From: Rhytidiadelphus loreus
Taxonomy: Eukaryota; Streptophyta; Bryopsida; Hypnales; Hylocomiaceae
Length of the DNA: 64,000 bases
NCBI GenBank assembly: GCA_947034895.1
Contig: OX344765.1
Coordinates: forward strand, 12,157,001 to 12,221,000
Direction of reading: 5' to 3'
Below, piece after piece: positions 36,640 to 49,629 of the stretch. The translations under genes were made by a program, and so were the position numbers. Under the pieces are notes generated by a model. It did no database searches, was not told the origin of the DNA, and saw only the letters and a program-made list of their open reading frames with translations. Position 1 is the stretch's first letter, and every line of letters begins with the position of its first letter.

Positions 36640-37410
36640 TTTAGAGTAGGAGGAATAAAAATGATGATGAAGGAAAGAAGAAAAAAAATAGCAAGTGCTA
36701 AAAGATAACAAGAAACAAGAGTTAAGATGCAACAAGAAATAACAAGAAGCAACAACTAAGAGGCAATAAGAAACAACAAGAAACAAGTGTTAAGACAACA
36801 AAAAGAAACAAGAAGTAAGAACTAAAAAGCAATAAGAAGAAACAAAAAGCAAGAACTAAGAAGAAGAAAGAGTTAAAATGCAAGAAGAAGAGACAAGCAT
36901 TAGATGGGATTCAGCCATCGGGGAGGGTTGTGAGTTCCCCAGTCAAAACTAGTATGAAACTCGCCGATACCCGCCGTTCCCCGCCTATGGCTGACCTAGC
37001 CAAGCGACTGCCAGGTCAGAGTTTTTGAAAAAAAAAATTAACTTTGTTTTTCATTTTAAGGACTTAAAAAAAAATTGAATTTTTTTTTTTGCCGTCGTAT
37101 TCAATGGGGTTCTCGGGGAACGGAGCTGGAAATGGCCCTCTAGCCCCCCGGAATCCCATCTAATGATTCATAAACTAAAAAGCAACAAAAAGTAAAAGCT
37201 TAGATGCAGCAAGAACTAAAATGCAACAAAAAACAACAACTAAAAAACAAAAAACAACAACAAGTAACAACAAGGAAGAGCTAAGAGACAATATGAAGCA
37301 AAAAATAAGAAGCAAAAAATAAGAAGTGACGACAAGTAAGAGCTAAGAGACAACAAAAGGCAAAGAAGAAGAACCAAGAGAAGTGGTGGCTAGGGTTTCA
37401 AAACTCTAAA
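36640..37410. repeat. A-rich degenerate AAGAAGCAACAA array
   Basis: Purine/A-rich sequence built of variations on AACAAGAAGCAAGAACTAAG, interrupted by the TIR element at 36898-37165 and resuming after it. The minus-strand Leu/Ile/Val-rich open frames here are low-complexity by-products. Confidence 0.8.
36898..37165. mobile_element. 268-bp TIR element (MITE-like)
   Basis: The ends are a perfect 15-bp inverted pair, CATTAGATGGGATTC at 36898-36912 and its complement at 37151-37165. The interior is GC-richer than the surroundings (CGCCGATACCCGCCGTTCC and GGGGAACGGAGC). The superfamily is unclear because no unambiguous target-site duplication is visible. Confidence 0.8.
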
Positions 37411-37679
37411 AAGTGGTGATTAGGTTTGAAAATCCAAGAAAAGAATTGGCTAGGATTTTAAAATTATAAACAGTGACTTGTCCATATGTTTTTTGGATTG
37501 CTCATATATTTCTTGGACTATCCAAAAATACAAAATGTCACTTCCATAAAAATAAAGCTAGAAATATGACTCAACGTTCCCCAAACATGTTCTCTACATT
37601 CTCTATAAAATACTTTGATGTTCCTAATGGGTGTATAGTATACACTTATAAAGTACAAGGCCCAAAAATGACCAGTTGT

Positions 37680-37798
37680 CATATTTTGTAGTCATATTTC
37701 TCCCTAAGGTGTTGGCATCCAAGAATATGATTGTAAGTAATCATCAGTCATTTCCAGTCATATTTTTGTAATCATAAAACATTGCTTTTGTTGTAGTG
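37680..37798 (+). mobile_element. CACTA-type right terminus
   Basis: The sequence ends GCTTTTGTTGTAGTG at 37784-37798, whose complement CACTACAACAAAAGC is a typical CACTA tip. Inward, TGTTTTAT-like sequence (on the complement) parallels the left tip at 21070, and AGTCATATTT motifs are abundant. The flanking 3 bp do not match those at 21067-21069. Confidence 0.5.
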
Positions 37799-38640
37799 TT
37801 TTATATAATTTGAGCATCAACTACATTTGATATAAGTTCTTTTACTTTTTGTTCAGAAATTCAAATAAATTCCAAATCTTCACAAAAAAAATTTAATTGT
37901 TACAACTTATAAAAGAGATGTAATCACATCCCTAAAAAATAAATACAAAAATTACATCAATAGGTACTTGCAAATGAAGTTTGAAAAAGTCATAATAGGC
38001 TTGTCCTTTGAAGGTTAAGAGTTTGTAGATTTCAGTTGATACTCGTGTGCCCTATGCCATTGCCACAACCTAAATAAAAGTAAAAGTAATTTTTTTATTG
38101 CACAAAAGAGTGCAAGGGCTTTGTTGTGATGTGAGAGGTTATCTTCTTGATACAAATAGAAAGCTTTAAGTGTGAAGGAGTGGTGTTTGGACATGCTACG
38201 TAAAAGTTATGATTTTTTCAAAATAGAAGATATTTTAATTCAATTTTTGAATTCATAAAAACTTTGAAATTCAATAACTTTCATACTAATCCAAGCACCA
38301 TGAAACAAAGTCCATGCACCTTTCCTTACAAAGAGCTTTTCAATGATACTGAGAATATTGCTAGATGCCTTACAATTTTTTAGATCTCACTATATCAAAC
38401 AAAATAAAGCATACAATCTAAGGTATAGATAGAAGTCTTGGCAATTATGAACTTGTATGGTGATTTTTGAAGTTGTATGTTGACCAATAGCAATTGTTGA
38501 ACCTTATATTTGTCAATACAAAAACCTCAAAGATTTCATTCGTTGGCTTCAAAACCTTTCAACTCTCATATTTATTAATTTAAAATTATAATTTTTTTTA
38601 CCTTTGTTTTGTAAATCAATTGAATCCCAAAGGCTAGGTT

Positions 38641-39199
38641 CCTTGGGGGGCAATTAGAGTGTCCATTAGAACCCATGTGCAAACAAAACTTTGGACCCCT
38701 ATATACTTTTTGAATTTGAAATAAAACAAAATTAAGAAAATATGAATAGATTTTCCTACTTTGAAAGTTTATGTTTTGAATTATTGATATTTTAATTTGT
38801 TAATATAATTAATTATATATTTTTGAAGTAAAAAGATACACTGTAGAATTGAAAAATAACTTTCACACCACTATATTATATAAGAAAAAATTGTCTAAAA
38901 AATGAATAATAATTCCTAAAAATAACTCTTTATTGAAAGCTCATTTTGAGTTGAATATTGATTCAATGATCATCTAAATGTGTTCTCTATAATTATTTGA
39001 GTTGAAAAACATGCCATTTTAGTTCATTTTCAAACTCTTCTAGAAATCATTTCATATTTTATTTGAGTTGGAAATTTCAGCAATAGAAACCTATAGTCAT
39101 TATTAAACAATGGTCAAAATTCTAGATTGAAACTAAAGTTTATTAGAAACCACTTATTTGCACACAGTTTGTTGTAGTAGAACTAAGTGCACTCCCTAA
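38641..39199. mobile_element. hAT-like MITE copy 2, with target-site duplication
   Basis: 559 bp, collinear with 7590-8151 throughout; blocks include AGAGTGTCCATT, TTTTCCTACTTTG, ATAACTTTCACACC and TTTGAGTTGAAAAACATG. GCTAGGTT flanks both ends (38633-38640 and 39200-39207), and CC follows each copy. Termini are CCTTGGGGGGCAATTAG and CTAAGTGCACTCCCTAA. No coding capacity is seen. Confidence 0.85.
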
Positions 39200-39679
39200 G
39201 CTAGGTTCCTCAAAATATTTTGAACTCACTCAATTGAAAAGACACCATGGGCATCAATTTTAGTCTTGTGACTTCAAAATTCCATTATTTTTGTCTTGAC
39301 TTCATTTCACCATTTTTGTCCTAGGCTCAATCCATTTTAATTGTGGTGCTTCAATGGCTCCCCATCGTTGCAAAGTGCACCCTATACATGCCAATACAAC
39401 AATCCTAAAGGTCACTCCAAAATTGATCTAAACCAATTTTGACCTAAAGGTTGACATTGGAATTACCTAAAAGCGGCTTTAGAAGATATAAGGTATCGTT
39501 TGGAACCTTGCCCAATCAATATTAATTCTTTCAAACCACCGCTTTCATCCTACCAAAAGACACTTTCATTTACATCTTTGACCACATTCACCTCCAAACT
39601 TCCTAAGACCTTTATTCATCACAAACCACTTAAAACAACCATTTCTATTTCAAAAAGAAAAAAAGTTTGATAATTGATT

Positions 39680-39683
<4 letters not shown>

Positions 39684-39714
<31 letters not shown>
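39684..39714. repeat. (TA)n microsatellite
   Basis: Uninterrupted TA dinucleotide run of about 15 units. Confidence 0.95.
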
Positions 39715-39715
<1 letters not shown>

Positions 39716-39839
39716 CACCATATGATGTTGCACTAGACTAATATAAAAAATGCATGGAAGAAATTGTAAAATATTGACCACATAGATTGCAAGATATTTG
39801 CATTTAAAGTTAAGAAAACATTCTTTTTTTTGCACCTTG

Positions 39840-40500
39840 TGACTATATTATAAGCTTTTTAGCTTAAGATGTTTGTACTATTGATATTGAATTTTAAAAA
39901 ATTCATAAAGAATTGAATTGAAAGTCTAAAATATTTTTTTATGATAAAAAAATTAATTGGTAAAAAGAAGTTGGTAGTTATGAGATTGGAAGAAAACTAA
40001 AGTGTTATTAGCTCAAACATGGAATTGAATACCAACAATGAGATTGCTCTAGGAAGCATACTAAACCTTGCAAAACTTCTTATTTTTGAAAATTTTGAAA
40101 ACCTAGTTCAAAAACTAATTCAATACATTATTTTCTCAAGAAAATACAATAGTGATTGCCAACAAAACAAGAAGCTCTATTTCTTTCACATCACTAATCT
40201 AGTTGAAATGAATCAAAGCTTTATATGTAGACAAAAATACAATCAATGAAAAGAAGATATTTAAAAAATATTTCAATTTTCTATGGGGTTTTTCTTCCTA
40301 ACAAACTATTTTGGGGACTTAGGGTGGTATGATTTTTTTCTCCTGACTCTAATTGAAATAAAAAATATATTCTCTAGAAGATAATGTATTTTTTCTATAT
40401 TAAAAAATTGTTTTTAAATATGCGACAAAAATTTGAAACCGTAGGAGCCTATGCAACATCCATTTTGTTCCTTGTAGGAACAATGGAACTTCAAGGGTCA
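39840..40500 (-). repeat. Dispersed repeat R1, partial reverse copy
   Basis: Carries ACCAACAATGAGATTGCTCTAG, TCTTTCACATCACTAAT, GAATCAAAGCTTTATATGTAG and CATCCATTTTGTTCC-like blocks in the same order as 19276-20215. A second nearby open frame of 76 codons is incidental. Confidence 0.6.
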
Positions 40501-41107
40501 AAATACAGAGAAGAGCTATAAGAACATTCAATAAGTCTTGCAATTGGGTGAGTAATGAAAATGGGTATATCTACCTTAATGAACATGATGAAAGTTTGGT
40601 ATTAGTTATGAGGTAGGGTAGTTGGTGATGTAACTAATATTGGCCAATCATTTGGGTTTTAGATGGTGGTTTTATTTTTGAGTAGAAATGAATAAGAAAC
40701 TTAGACTTTTAAACTCAAATTACAATGTTTGAACTAAAAATGAACATATTTGTAATAAGAAAAATGACAACCATTGTGAAAAACAATCCATGTACAAGAA
40801 ATTTGAAAAAGGTGGCGCAAAGGAGTTAGTTGATGACAAAGGAACTAATTGCACTTGTTACTTTTGAGAGTTTACAACGTAGTTTTCTTGTGGTTCTTTG
40901 GTAGACATGACAATTCCGTTTAATTTATTCAAAACTATGTGTTAAAATCATTTGAGTGTTTTTTTAATTACCATCAATATTCAACAAAGGTAATTAAATT
41001 TATTTAACCCTTGAAGGATAATTTAATCACCAAATACTATTGGAAATTTGGATAGATTTCTAATATGTCAATTTTGAATGAATATTTTTGAAAATTTGAC
41101 CATAGGT

Positions 41108-41340
41108 GTAGACGTATAAGGTAGGGTCATCCAAAATCGTCACTCTTCTTATTTGGACCATTTCTATTATTAGACTTATGATTTTTTCCCATTAGCAAGT
41201 ATTAACACATTTCAATGCACCAAAGAACATATCATTTGTCTGCAAAATTTATGAAGAGTCAAAATGAGTTCTTTTGATCAATTTTCTAAAATTATTTCTT
41301 CAAGAATAGGTACATTTTGATTTAGGAGATGTAAAAACAA
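41108..41340 (+). repeat. Dispersed repeat R4, diverged copy
   Basis: Recognisable by AAGGTAGGGTCATCCAAAATCGTCA, TCAATGCACCAAAGAACA and AATTTATGAAGAGTCAAA in the R4 order. It is the most decayed of the three copies. Confidence 0.55.
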
Positions 41341-41595
41341 TGAGCATCTCATCGAGTGACACTTGGCAAATTTGGATGTCTTTACCTTATCTCTATTGGT
41401 GAAATATCATTTTTATAGATTAGTTGCTTCAATCTAAAGTTATGTTCCTTGAACAAATTGATAGTGCATGCAACTTTGGATAAAGTGCTCAAAATTATTC
41501 TTTTTCCTTTTGAAATTTGGCAAGTGTGTAACTAACATGACATAATATACAACAAATTTTATTGAAAAATTAAAATTTAAGAAAAAAAATTAAAC

Positions 41596-41600
<5 letters not shown>

Positions 41601-41626
<26 letters not shown>

Positions 41627-41627
41627 T
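41601..41627. repeat. (TTTA)n microsatellite
   Basis: About seven tetranucleotide units without interruption. Confidence 0.95.
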
Positions 41628-43200
41628 TCTTAGGAAGAACATAGTTTCTTGCCCATGTTTGGCACAACCCTAAACAATCCTTTTACTTTCAACTTTGAAG
41701 GCTACAAACTTGCAATCTACATGATCAAAGTGATTTTTTAGAGGATAATAATTCAGACCATGCTCAAATGTTTATTTGAATACTTTCATGACAAAATCAT
41801 CGGATACACTATATCTATTTTGTGTTGACCATACCATAAAATAAAAATTTGGTTACAATAATTATGAATAAGGACGGTTGAAAATAAATGGGATATATGT
41901 AGTAGCTAGATAAATTTTGTAAATAGATTTGCAAGTCAATCACATGAGTTTTGAAAGGTTGTTTGTTTATAAAGAAGAAATACACAATTCCATAAAGAAT
42001 AGTATAAACTTTCAATATGAGTTACATTTATAACCCTAGAAAGATGCAGGCCTATCACTGACTAAGGTAGTCAATCAAAATCTATTAGATTCTGTAATGA
42101 ATAGGTATGTATGTCATTTTTACAATTTCCTTGAAAGTTATGCATTAAACACTTTTAGGACTCAAATGCTCTGTTAGGATTAAGCCAATTGAGATGAACT
42201 TTTGTGAAGTGAAAAGCAAAAAAACTCACTCAAAAATGAAGTCGAACAATATTAGAGTTTGGTCATTGGAAAGAGCCTCTCTTGCCTCAAAGTCCAAAAT
42301 CGACCTTAGCAACAATTTCAATGCTAGTTTTCAACATTTTCACATTGTCTAGCATAAAATTTCTACTTGTAAGGTAAATGCACCCAAAATCAATATTAAC
42401 CCAAGACCAGTGTCACATTTAGATTCTTACCTAAAATGACAATAATTTTTTGGAGGATGTACAAAGTCTAAACATTAGAACCTAATGTCAATTTGTGGTA
42501 TGTACTTGTCATATAATAGTAAGTATGCTTAGTTGGAATTTGTAGCAATGAAATTTGTATGTGCTCATCATGTTGGATTTGTAACCCCTCGTTGATGTAG
42601 TTCCTAGCGCTCATTCATGACTTGCCTCTCCTTTTATTCTACGACAATTATTTTGTCCACATGAATGGTTCTAAAAATTGCAAGTATGGTAATCGAAGTT
42701 CCCTTGTAATGTAATCGTTTCTAATTTGTTCCAACCTTTCAAACATGATCATAGAACAAAGAGGTTGTTTGCCAGTAATTAAGGTAACTACACCTAAAAT
42801 TGTACAAATAAGCAATTCAACATAGTCCTCATTATTACATTGGAATTTCTTTTTAGGGGGGGATCGTATTGGTAGTTAAAAAGGGGATTCTAGATTCTCT
42901 TAAAATGCATTTTTTGAACATTGCATGAATAAACTACAAATTTTTAAAGTGTTGAAAATAGATATTTCTAAAAGGAATCATAGAGTTTCATAAATAGTAG
43001 GTGCATTTTAAGCAAGAACCTCTAATGTGTGATTTTAAGTGTTGTTACCTTAGTCCATTAATTTTGTGAGGACAATGTATGAGGTCGAAGAAGATTGCAA
43101 TCAATTCACCTTATTTCTTTTGAATTGAAATGTAGTAGGATTTTCATTTTAAGTGTAATATGGCACAATGCATATATGTCAACTAAACATTGTTAGTATG
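41628..43200. other. Gene-free stretch
   Basis: AT-rich, short frames only, nothing recognised. Confidence 0.4.
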
Positions 43201-43359
43201 ACCTATAAGAATCCAAGGTGATTTCAAATGAAAAATTCGGGGGCAGGGCTACGTGATGTCTTGTTTCTCACATGATTGATCGACAGGATCATCGTCCTTG
43301 TACAATTGTCCTGGGGAGTTTCATTGTACATACTAAGGTAGAAGGCTCGAGAACAGTTC

Positions 43360-43625
43360 GGGCATTTAGAACCGCCCACCCAATAAATGTGCACAGTTTG
43401 TACATGCTGTTTTTTCATAGCCTTTACTGATGTACCAACAATGTACATTTCAGGGGTGGGTGGTTTTGGAGCCCTAGGGTAGTTCAACTTCAAAATTTCA
43501 TAACTAATTCAAAAATGATCCAAAAAATACGAAACGACTTGGGTTAGATGCCAAATCCTCTTGTCTTTGAAGGAAAACTCACTGATAAATATTTTGAGAA
43601 GTTTCACCTGCCTAAAATTCAGTTC
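43360..43625 (+). repeat. Dispersed repeat R2, copy 2
   Basis: Collinear with the copies at 19020 and 49630. Inverted segments around GAACCGCCCACCC and GGGTGGGTGGTTTTGGAGCC enclose a TGTACAT-rich centre, so the head of R2 can fold into a stem-loop. The downstream part carries TACGAAACGACTTGGGTTAG. The minus-strand 89-codon frame here is a by-product of the repeat. Confidence 0.75.
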
Positions 43626-43859
43626 CAGAGCTTACATGGTTGGTTTCTGGACCTTCTACCTTATGTGCACATTGTTGCTGATTTGTCCATTCCACATCCA
43701 CCCACACCCACTTTCAGTTGACAAGGTTCCATGATGCTGCATTCCTGGATATAATCCACGACAACACATCACCCCCCAGGGGATATTTCATCTTGACATT
43801 TGGGTCACCACCTAGCATGTTTTTCCTGCTTCCACGAGCACAGTGGAGGGCAGTTGTGA

Positions 43860-44110
43860 GTAAGGTGGGTGGGTACCCCCAAAACCGTCAGTAATTGCTA
43901 CTGTGCCTTATTAATAGATTGTTTAAATCTTCATGTTTGTTTATTGGCAAGTGAAAGGAGGTTCCAATGCACCAAAAAATGTGACATTTGGATATTGTAT
44001 GCAAAAGTTATGAAGGAACAAAGTTTGGTTCTAAAAGCATTTTTCCCACATAGATATATAATTGATTTTGGAGATGTATATAGAGTGAAGATGGCAATTT
44101 TAGGTCACTG
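43860..44110 (+). repeat. Dispersed repeat R4, copy 3
   Basis: Close relative of 31650-31910 (GGCAAGTGAAAGGAGGTTCC and CATTTGGATATTGTATGC are both preserved). Lies about 240 bp after R2 copy 2. Confidence 0.7.
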
Positions 44111-46535
44111 GCACACATGGGGAGGAGGGGGCCAACCATAATTGCATAGTTGACATGTTGATGATTTCTAAAAGCTCAGGGCTAGTTTACACCAAGGCCC
44201 TTTAGAATTATCAAAGGAGTGATTGGTGGAGAGATAGGCATGATTCAAGTCAAGTTTACACTTTGGCCAAGGCTGATGCCATTTTCTATGGATGAGAAGT
44301 TCACTTGAAATTCTATATGGCCAAAGTAGATAATGTTTTGCCGGTTTCTAAGAGCTTTTTCTTGACCATCTCTATGAGGTAAACCTAATGGATTTCTAGG
44401 AGACCATGATGGACTAAAACCTCACTATAGATTTTGTATATTTGATTGATTATGCAATTGACAATGTCAAATCCAATAATAAATAGATATGGCTTGGCTA
44501 TGGTCTCTCTTGGGTTTATACTAATGGCATGCAAAGTACCATTATGATTTTTTGTCTTAGGCTCTCACTTCCTATGGTCAAATCTAAACAAAGTGGGTAC
44601 CTTGAGGTGCTTTTGGTCCCTTGGTCTAGCCGTGATGCAAACCATCCCTTGGTGACATTCATAGAACCTAGCCGTTAAGGGTCCCAACGACCATTTTTAT
44701 AATGTTTGACTATCTCCTCTTTTTAGAATTATCCATTCTCAAATCTTGACCTTCATTAGAATTATAAATCATTCCCGAAATCATTTAGATAAGATAGTAT
44801 GTATTATGCATTATCAAGTGCTAGTTTCATCGAATTCCAACGCCTTGTAGAATTTTTAGAAGTTTAGTAGTAAGGTAGAACAATCCATCATGGTTAGAAT
44901 TAGGAGTTTGTCCTCGTGCCATTGCTAAATTTTTAATTTTTCTCTAGATAAAGACAAGTATGAGAGATAGCAAGAGCAATTGAAATTTTATTTTTTTCAA
45001 GAAAGTATGAATTTGTTATGAATTTTAGAAGTGCATTGCCCATCATGGCCCAAAAGAGTCTCTAGACTACCCCTAACTAACAAAAAGTGTATCCATAATG
45101 GTCATCATACTCTCCTAAAGCAATCACAATATTTCTTAACACGACCACAACAAGAAAACCTTAAAAAGTCACTTTTTGCAATGACTTTACACTCAAAAAG
45201 TGGAAGTTCCTATTGTAGTCTCTAATCATTCCATTACTGACACCTAAGACATTGATTGTAGCCATTAACTCAATTCAATGTAGCCCAAATCTCATTTATT
45301 GAAAAAAGACTATAATAGATAATTTTCTAGGTGTTTGGAGTGGATCTTTTGTCTATAATGTGTTGTTCTACCTTATAGAAAGGTTTGAAGTTCAATGTTT
45401 CTTTATTCAATTTGGATAAGAATTGAAAATTTCAATTAACCCATGGGATATGCAATTGCAAAGAGGAGGCATATTGAAAGAATTCGAGGAAAGGAGAAGC
45501 ATGCTTATTCTTGTGGTTCACTCAAACTTGCTCTTTCTTTTTGGATTATAATGAATTCCAAGCTTCACCAAAACTTATACAATATATGGAATGTTGTGAT
45601 TATTTTTATTAGTTGTCATTATATCAATTCTTCTCAATTTCTCAGTCAAATTGGGCAACTGGAAATATACTCTAAAAAAATATTAAACAATCTTATTTGA
45701 TTGGGTACATTGATAATTACACCCAAAAAAAATTGTATTGTTCTAATATGACTAATGGAATAAGAGGAGTTATATTTTGAGGCAATAAAGGTAGAAATAT
45801 CATACAAAAGTCATATTTTGAATGTAAGTTCTAGAATTTCCAAACAAAAATATAAAGATAGGATATGTGTTGTTTTCTAGAACATTCTCGCCATTAGGAT
45901 TTATAATTCTTATTTTTTTGTCAAAGTTATTAGTGATTAAATTTTTTTATTCCATCATGTACATTATATTTTTTTTAGATGAATATGAACTTTTTTTGGT
46001 TAAATATTTTTTATACATTTTCAATGCATTATCAAATACTTTGATTAAAATTTATAAGATATGGAAAAAAAAAAATCCTAATTTTTTTGAAAGATAGAAT
46101 TTCACCTTTGGGATGGTTTACAAAATATAGACTTTGAAGTTTAGGCACATTGATCTTGCAATTAAAGCAACATTTTGCTTTAAACTTTTGTAAGGGTGCA
46201 CTCAAACAAGTAAAATAAAAGATCTTATGGTTGAATATGTTAAAAATATAAATGCAGATGAAGATTTTAGCTTGACCATGTTTAAGAGAATTTAGAAGTA
46301 GTTTTGGACCTCAAAACATTGTATAAATTTAGGAATTAAACTCCTCCCAATCGGTCAAGGATAGAGAAATGTTAGCCTAACTAAAAATATTCTCAAACAC
46401 TTTGTTAACTAGTGGTGTACATAGAAGATTTTTGGCAAGATTTTTTTATCATGGGATAACCCTTGAAGTTATTTTATGTTTGAGGTCCAAAATTACTTCA
46501 AAATACTCACCCCAAAATCAAGTCCCAAATCTTCA
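44111..46535. other. Gene-free stretch
   Basis: AT-rich. Frames at 45443-45700 and 45867-46097 are AT-driven and have no recognisable motifs. No element ends were recognised. Confidence 0.4.
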
Positions 46536-46539
46536 TCAA

Positions 46540-47470
46540 TTTTTATTTTTTAACCCCTAAAGTCTCAAAAGCCTTATAGGGGACTATTTAAGGTTTGGGC
46601 ATGTGCTTGTCATTTCAATTTTTGGCAAGATTTTTTTGAAACTTCTTTCAAGATTAAAGAACTGATTAGCTTTCTATGAATATAACTTTTATTTTAATTG
46701 GTGCATGGGAACAAAAGTTATTCTACAATAAGCCCCAAATAGGTGAAAGTAGACAATATTTGTTTCTTAAAACTTGAAATAATTTTCTTAAGATTTATTT
46801 CTTATAGATTATATTTTTCTCTATATAGAAAGATTTGATTCATTATATGTGGATAATTAATGTATAATTACAAAGCTTCTTGTTTTACAGGCTATTTTTA
46901 AAAATTCTTGAGAAAATAATGTATTAGATCTATTTTTTAAACTCAATTGTAATAAAAATAATAAAATTTCACATGTATGGTTTAATTATTTTCTTCCTAG
47001 AACAATCTCACCATAGGGATTATTGTGTTTCAATTCCATCTTAGAGCTATCAACAATTAGTTTTTTCCTTCTATCTTGTATTCACTTTGACTTAACAAAT
47101 TTTTAAAGAATGAAAATTACAAGTATTTTTTCTAAATCTCAAATTTTTAATTCAATTCTTTAACATAAAAAAAAATTTAACTCACATTTTGTAATACAAG
47201 AATTTTAAGTTATAATGATTCAAAGACTTATATATTAGAAACAAAAAATGTCTTTTTTCACTTTAAAAGCTTATATCTTTTGATCAATATGGTTTAAGTT
47301 TTGAAATCTCTTCCAAATATTATTGTAATAATTCAATACAAGATCCTACAATTGTATATGTAGAAAATACAAGTGTTTAAAATTTGGTCGTTTGTATTGA
47401 AAATGGTAGTTTTTAATGTTTTTGATAGAAAAATGGTTTTGAAACTCTAGGGGTTTACAAATTTAACCAT
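46540..47470 (+). repeat. Dispersed repeat R1, uninterrupted copy
   Basis: Collinear with 6980-8470 but without the MITE; the site corresponding to the insertion lies near 47160-47200. Starts and ends with AACCCCTAAAGTCTCAAAAG- and CTAGGGGTTTACAA-like sequence. Confidence 0.7.
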
Positions 47471-47539
47471 AGGATTCTTTAGATGACTAGTTTAAGAGCA
47501 TTGTCCCAAATTTTTAGAGTGGATATCCCCATTGATTGC

Positions 47540-48265
47540 AAGTTCAATGTGCCTTATCTTCAAAATGTAGACTTTTCTAGCTCTTCCCCAAAGGTGAAGT
47601 TCTATCTTTCAATACTTTTAGAAAAAAAATTTGTATGTCCTATAGCTTGTGCATTTTAGTCAATGTGTTGCAAATGGATCGAGAATATATGTTTTTTAAA
47701 TCTAAAAAATCTCATATTCATCTTTAAGAAAATTATGGAGAAGAGGGTGGTATTGATTGAAAGAAAAAACTAAATCACTAATAACTTTTTAGTAGAATTT
47801 GAGAATTATTAATCCCAATGGTATAAATGTTTAGATTACTAATTGTTGTCGTTCATTGCTTTTATTTCAAAATTTTCAAAATTGAGAGCAAAAGACAACT
47901 TTATATGTTTTTTCTACCTTCATTGCCTATACAATAAAATTCCTCATAATTTTTGCCTCATTATTCAGAATTGAATGGTTTAAATGTTTTTGAGTAGGTA
48001 TCAATCTATAAAATTCAAAAATAATAATTAATCTTTTTTAAATATATTTTTTGCTACCTAGTTTGACATTGAAATTAAAAAAAACTTTTAACTTTTGCAA
48101 TATTTATTGGAATGATGTGAAACAAAGCTTTGCACTTAGATTATGATGAGTAGCATCCATCCTAAAAAAATCAAGAAAAAATTCCAAATTATAAAGGCAA
48201 TAGAGGTTGCTTGAGTTCTCAAAAAGTCCATAGTGGCCTACTTGGTCCTTTAGGAGTTAATCTTT
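47540..48265 (+). repeat. Dispersed repeat R3, copy 2
   Basis: Diverged direct copy of 5010-5735 with the same order of conserved blocks, including GGAATGATGTGAAACAAA and AAATTCCAAATTATAAAG, and ending in CTTTAGGAGTTAA. Non-coding. Confidence 0.7.
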
Positions 48266-48770
48266 TGTCATGTTGCATTCTTGAGAAGGTCTTGACAAGC
48301 TAACAAAATTTGTCTACAATGAAATTTCTTTCATCCATGTCAAAACATAAATGCTACAAAAGTTATTTTAATTAGTAGAAGATGTACTAATTGTTTTGCA
48401 TCTCATTTTTTCTTAATTAAAAATTAATTAATTCCAAAATTTTAACGATATAGGGAAAATAAGAAACTCCTTTTATTTTTTCCAAAGCCACAAATAATTA
48501 AAAATAAAATCATAATTAGTAGAAAAGTATTGTACAAAACAATTAGTGTGTCTCATACAAATTGAATTAACTTGTGCATGGAAAGAAAATTGGGACAATG
48601 ATTTATGACATTTCAATCAAATGGGACTTGCACATTCATACTTCTCTTCATTAATATATAGAATATGATCTATAAGTTTGACCAAATTCCTATTGTACAA
48701 CATTTAACCTTAGAAGGATGCCAAGGACAATAAGTATTTGGATGAATTTTTCTATTACTATAGAAACATG

Positions 48771-48855
48771 GAATACACCTATTGTTTTAAAAATTGAATC
48801 ATTTTTTTGAGTACCTATCAAAAATGATTCAATTTTTGAACCCATTGGTGCATTC
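48771..48855. repeat. Imperfect foldback
   Basis: Arms of about 36 nt (starting GAATACACCTATTG on the left and ending CATTGGTGCATTC on the right) pair around a short spacer containing GAGTACCTATC. The core AAAAATTGAATCATTTTT/AAAAATGATTCAATTTTT is perfect and the outer part has mismatches. Confidence 0.75.
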
Positions 48856-49629
48856 TTCATTTGTACAATAACCAAGCAAATCATCCATTAGGCACTTTTA
48901 GTATGTGGCTACTGTACAAGGTTAATAGAAAATTCTATAATTATCTTGAACATACAATCTATGCATTTGAAATTTGAAACTACAAAAAATTTAACATTTT
49001 AATTTTGAACAACAAATGAACACAAATACATTCCAGGTATATATAAATGCATCTTTTCATCCATCACTTTTTTGGAAGATTTGTGTGTTAGTTCTTTAAC
49101 ATTTGTATGGTATAGAGTTGTGAAGACTTTGCGAGAGACTTTGCTTTGAAATTTTTCTATTATTCAATAGGTATTGGTAGGTCTAGCATCAAAAAATTAC
49201 CTTTTTAGTTCTAAAATGACCCTTAAAAAAAGACTTGAATAAAAAATAAAAATAAAAATCTTCAAAATAATTATAATTATAATATAAAATGTTGAACTTG
49301 AAAGGAAAAATATTCGAATGAAAATCACAAATGTTCATTCCACAATTGATTTTAAAAGGAATTTTCAATATTTAGCTTCAAATTTGATTTAAAATATTGG
49401 TTTGTGCACTAGTTGATTTGTTATATGGAGACAATTTATGAATCATATTTTACAACTATTATTTGACAATCATCATTAAATTATTATTCTAAGTTGCATT
49501 TTATAATACATAAAAAAATAGACTACCCCTAAATTACATTTTATTCTAAGATACATCTAAGTTATTTATAATTATTATTTTAAATCTAGACTATTCCTAG
49601 TCCTTTCAAATAGGAGGTTGATAAAGCTT

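Noticed and set aside
36552..36786. Hydrophobic minus-strand frames that look like membrane proteins
   Set aside because: They are read off the A-rich AAGAAGCAACAA array, so the Leu/Cys/Phe content is compositional.
21070..37798. A single intact 16.7-kb CACTA element
   Set aside because: Flanking trinucleotides differ, no transposase is found, and other elements are nested in the interval. Only the separate tips are supported.
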